From the NCBI GenBank assembly GCA_964477115.1, contig CAYZCY010000007.1:1-51656 (forward strand): DNA of 51,656 bases, written 5' to 3'. Within the stretch, counting starts at the first letter, position 1. The number at the start of each line of letters is the position of its first letter. This document shows, in pieces, positions 50,390 through 51,656 of the stretch. The DNA comes from RGIG3135 sp964477115. Lineage in GTDB: Bacteria; Actinomycetota; Coriobacteriia; Coriobacteriales; Eggerthellaceae. Under the pieces are notes generated by a model. It was not told the DNA's origin. It did not search any database and saw nothing but the letters and a program-made list of their open reading frames with translations. Made by a program: the position numbers and the translations under genes.

Positions 50390-50635
50390 TTAAGCGTTCT
50401 CGCGGGCGTTCTTCAGCAGACGAGCGACGGTGTCGGTCGGCTGAGCGCCATTAGCGATCCACTTGTCAACCTTCTCCATGTCAAACTGAACCATGACCGG
50501 CTCGGTGCAGGGGTTGTAGCGGCCAACCTCCTCGATGAAACGACCGTCGCGGCGAGCCTGAGCGTTAGCGACAACGATGCGGTAGTACGGGCGCTTCTTA
50601 GCACCATGACGAGCGAGGCGAATCTTAACAGCCAT
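50390..50635 (-). CDS. rpsP: 30S ribosomal protein S16
   Basis: An 81-residue ribosomal protein with the family opening AVKIRLARHGAKKRPYYRIV and RDGRFIEEVGRYNP. The ATG at 50635 has AAGGAG. A ten-residue upstream extension in frame is rejected. It is first in the rpsP-khpA-rimM-trmD run, with its own promoter. Confidence 0.97.
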   Translation of the reverse strand: MAVKIRLARHGAKKRPYYRIVVANAQARRDGRFIEEVGRYNPCTEPVMVQFDMEKVDKWIANGAQPTDTVARLLKNARENA

Positions 50636-50716
50636 GAAGTAAAACTCCTTTTTGATATGTATCATTCGATATTGCGTACACTGCTCACGCAGTGCAGCGA
50701 AAACAGCAATTGTTTA

Positions 50717-50745
50717 TATTACCGTTGAAAACTAGTTTGCGCAAG
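50717..50745 (-). promoter_or_regulatory. Promoter of rpsP
   Basis: On the minus strand TTGCGC (50740-50745), 17 bases, then TAATAT (50717-50722). The -35 is part of the downstream arm of the hairpin at 50740-50756. Confidence 0.65.
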
Positions 50746-50760
50746 TAAATTGCGCTTTTT
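50740..50760. terminator. Hairpin between ffh and rpsP
   Basis: GCGCAA (50740-50745) pairs with TTGCGC (50751-50756), loop GTAAA. A T run follows only on the plus strand. On the minus strand it would follow ffh but lacks the T tract, so its role as ffh terminator is uncertain. Confidence 0.45.
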
Positions 50761-50811
50761 CTTCACGCTTCTTGGGCTAGTGGGGCGCAGCTCCCGCAGC
50801 CATTAGTCAAG

Positions 50812-51656
50812 TTACTGCTCGAGCATTTTCTGCAGCTCGCGCATCTCGGACATGCTCATACCGCCCATACCCGGAATGCGAAGACCGCGCGACTTCTTTC
50901 CCTTCTTACCCTTCTTGCCCTTGCGCGACTGCTCCATGTTCGCCGTCATCTTACGAACCATTTTCTTGGTCTCGTTGAACTTCTTGATGACCTGGTTCAC
51001 TTCCTGAACGGTAGTGCCCGCTCCCTTTGCAATGCGGGCGCGACGGCTGCCGTTGATGATTTCGGGCTTCTCGCGCTCCTTCTTGGTCATGGAGTTGATG
51101 ATGACCTCCATGCGATCGAGCGCGGCCTCGTCAACCTGACCGCTTCCGAGCGCCTTGTCACCGCCAGGGAGCGCGCTGATGAGCTTCGACACACCGCCCA
51201 TCTTCTGAATCTGACGGTTCATGGTGATGAAGTCGTCAAAGGTGAGGTTTCCCTTAGCCATGCGATCGGCCTCTTCGGCCTCGATGGCGTCCTCCTGCTG
51301 CTGAACGCGAACGGCGGTCTCGATAAGGCTCACCACATCGCCCATGCCAAGGATGCGCTTGGCCATGCGGTCGGGGTGAAACTCCTCGAGGGAATCGGGC
51401 TTTTCGCCGGAAGAGATGAACTTGATGGGCTTGCCGGTGACCTCGCGAATGGAAAGCGCGCCGCCGCCACGAGCGTCGCCATCCATCTTGGACATGATGA
51501 CGCCGTCGAAGTCCACGCGTTCCGCAAAGGCCTCGACCACGTTGACCACGTCCTGGCCAGTCATGGCGTCAACAACCATGAGAATCTGATCGGGTTTGGT
51601 AGCCGCCTTGATGGCTGCGGCCTCGTCCATCATTTCCTCATCGACGTGCAAACGGC
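50812..51656 (-). CDS. ffh: Signal recognition particle protein Ffh, C-terminal part (runs off the window)
   Basis: 281 in-frame residues are visible, and the N-terminus lies beyond the window edge. Ffh is the GTPase that binds signal peptides with 4.5S RNA for co-translational export. Visible are the end of G3 (RLHVDEEMMDE), G4 (MSKMDGDARGGGALS), G5 (FISSGEKPDSLEEFHPDRM), then the Met-rich M domain with RRARIAKGAG and a Lys/Gly-rich stretch (about 236-256 of the visible part) before GMGGMSMSEM. First in order upstream of rpsP. Confidence 0.97.
   Translation of the reverse strand, partial: RLHVDEEMMDEAAAIKAATKPDQILMVVDAMTGQDVVNVVEAFAERVDFDGVIMSKMDGDARGGGALSIREVTGKPIKFISSGEKPDSLEEFHPDRMAKRILGMGDVVSLIETAVRVQQQEDAIEAEEADRMAKGNLTFDDFITMNRQIQKMGGVSKLISALPGGDKALGSGQVDEAALDRMEVIINSMTKKEREKPEIINGSRRARIAKGAGTTVQEVNQVIKKFNETKKMVRKMTANMEQSRKGKKGKKGKKSRGLRIPGMGGMSMSEMRELQKMLEQ

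Overview
The window reads as a contiguous piece of chromosome from an anaerobic actinobacterium, most likely class Coriobacteriia (Eggerthellaceae-like). I infer this from the uvrC-rapZ-yvcK-whiA-gap-pgk-tpi-secG order, frequent GTG starts, leaderless-type promoters, and anaerobic enzymes (pyruvate phosphate dikinase, ferredoxin-type aldo/keto reductase, corrinoid methyltransferases). The genus cannot be fixed from sequence alone. Almost everything is on the minus strand. The clear exceptions are one small membrane protein (76-846) and sbcD-sbcC (19118-23069). No CRISPR array, insertion sequence, prophage or rRNA was seen.

Layout. 1-950: plus-strand membrane-anchored hypothetical with promoter and terminator. 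959-1436: minus-strand tRNA array Val-Gly-Cys-Gly with its promoter. 1535-7194: a six-gene minus-strand operon holding a corrinoid protein, a DUF2284 Cys-rich protein, a RACo-type reductive activator, two URO-D-family methyltransferases and a HAD hydrolase. This looks like a complete corrinoid methyltransfer system, except that no MtrH-type (pterin-binding) acceptor enzyme is present. It is the main accessory system of the window. 7288-7374: tRNA-Leu. 7441-17601: secG, the lower-glycolysis operon gap-pgk-tpi-gpmI, and whiA-yvcK-rapZ-uvrC. 17652-18966: a Sel1-repeat protein and a stand-alone HIRAN protein, divergent from sbcDC across a palindrome-rich promoter. 23174-27518: ferredoxin aldo/keto reductase, glutamate dehydrogenase, a membrane-anchored hypothetical and a GNAT acetyltransferase. 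27555-30452: uvrA, preceded by a LexA-type SOS box inside its promoter.

30788-37552 carries xerC, trmFO, dprA, comM, yraN, rnhB and rplS. 37763-48042 carries azlCD, dgt, mtnA, ppdK and its regulator ppsR, and glyQS. 48121-51656 carries lepB, trmD, rimM, a KH-domain protein, rpsP and the 3' part of ffh. The usual ffh-rpsP-KH-rimM-trmD-rplS-lepB-rnhB-yraN-comM-dprA neighbourhood is therefore split: rplS is separated from trmD by about 11 kb of metabolic genes.

The genes of most regulatory interest are uvrA (SOS box), uvrC and trmFO (both predicted leaderless, with identical promoter-to-ATG geometry), ppdK (inverted repeats at the predicted start of transcription, plus the bifunctional PPDK kinase/phosphorylase next door) and the sbcD/HIRAN divergent region. 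The GAPDH has an unusual active-site neighbourhood.
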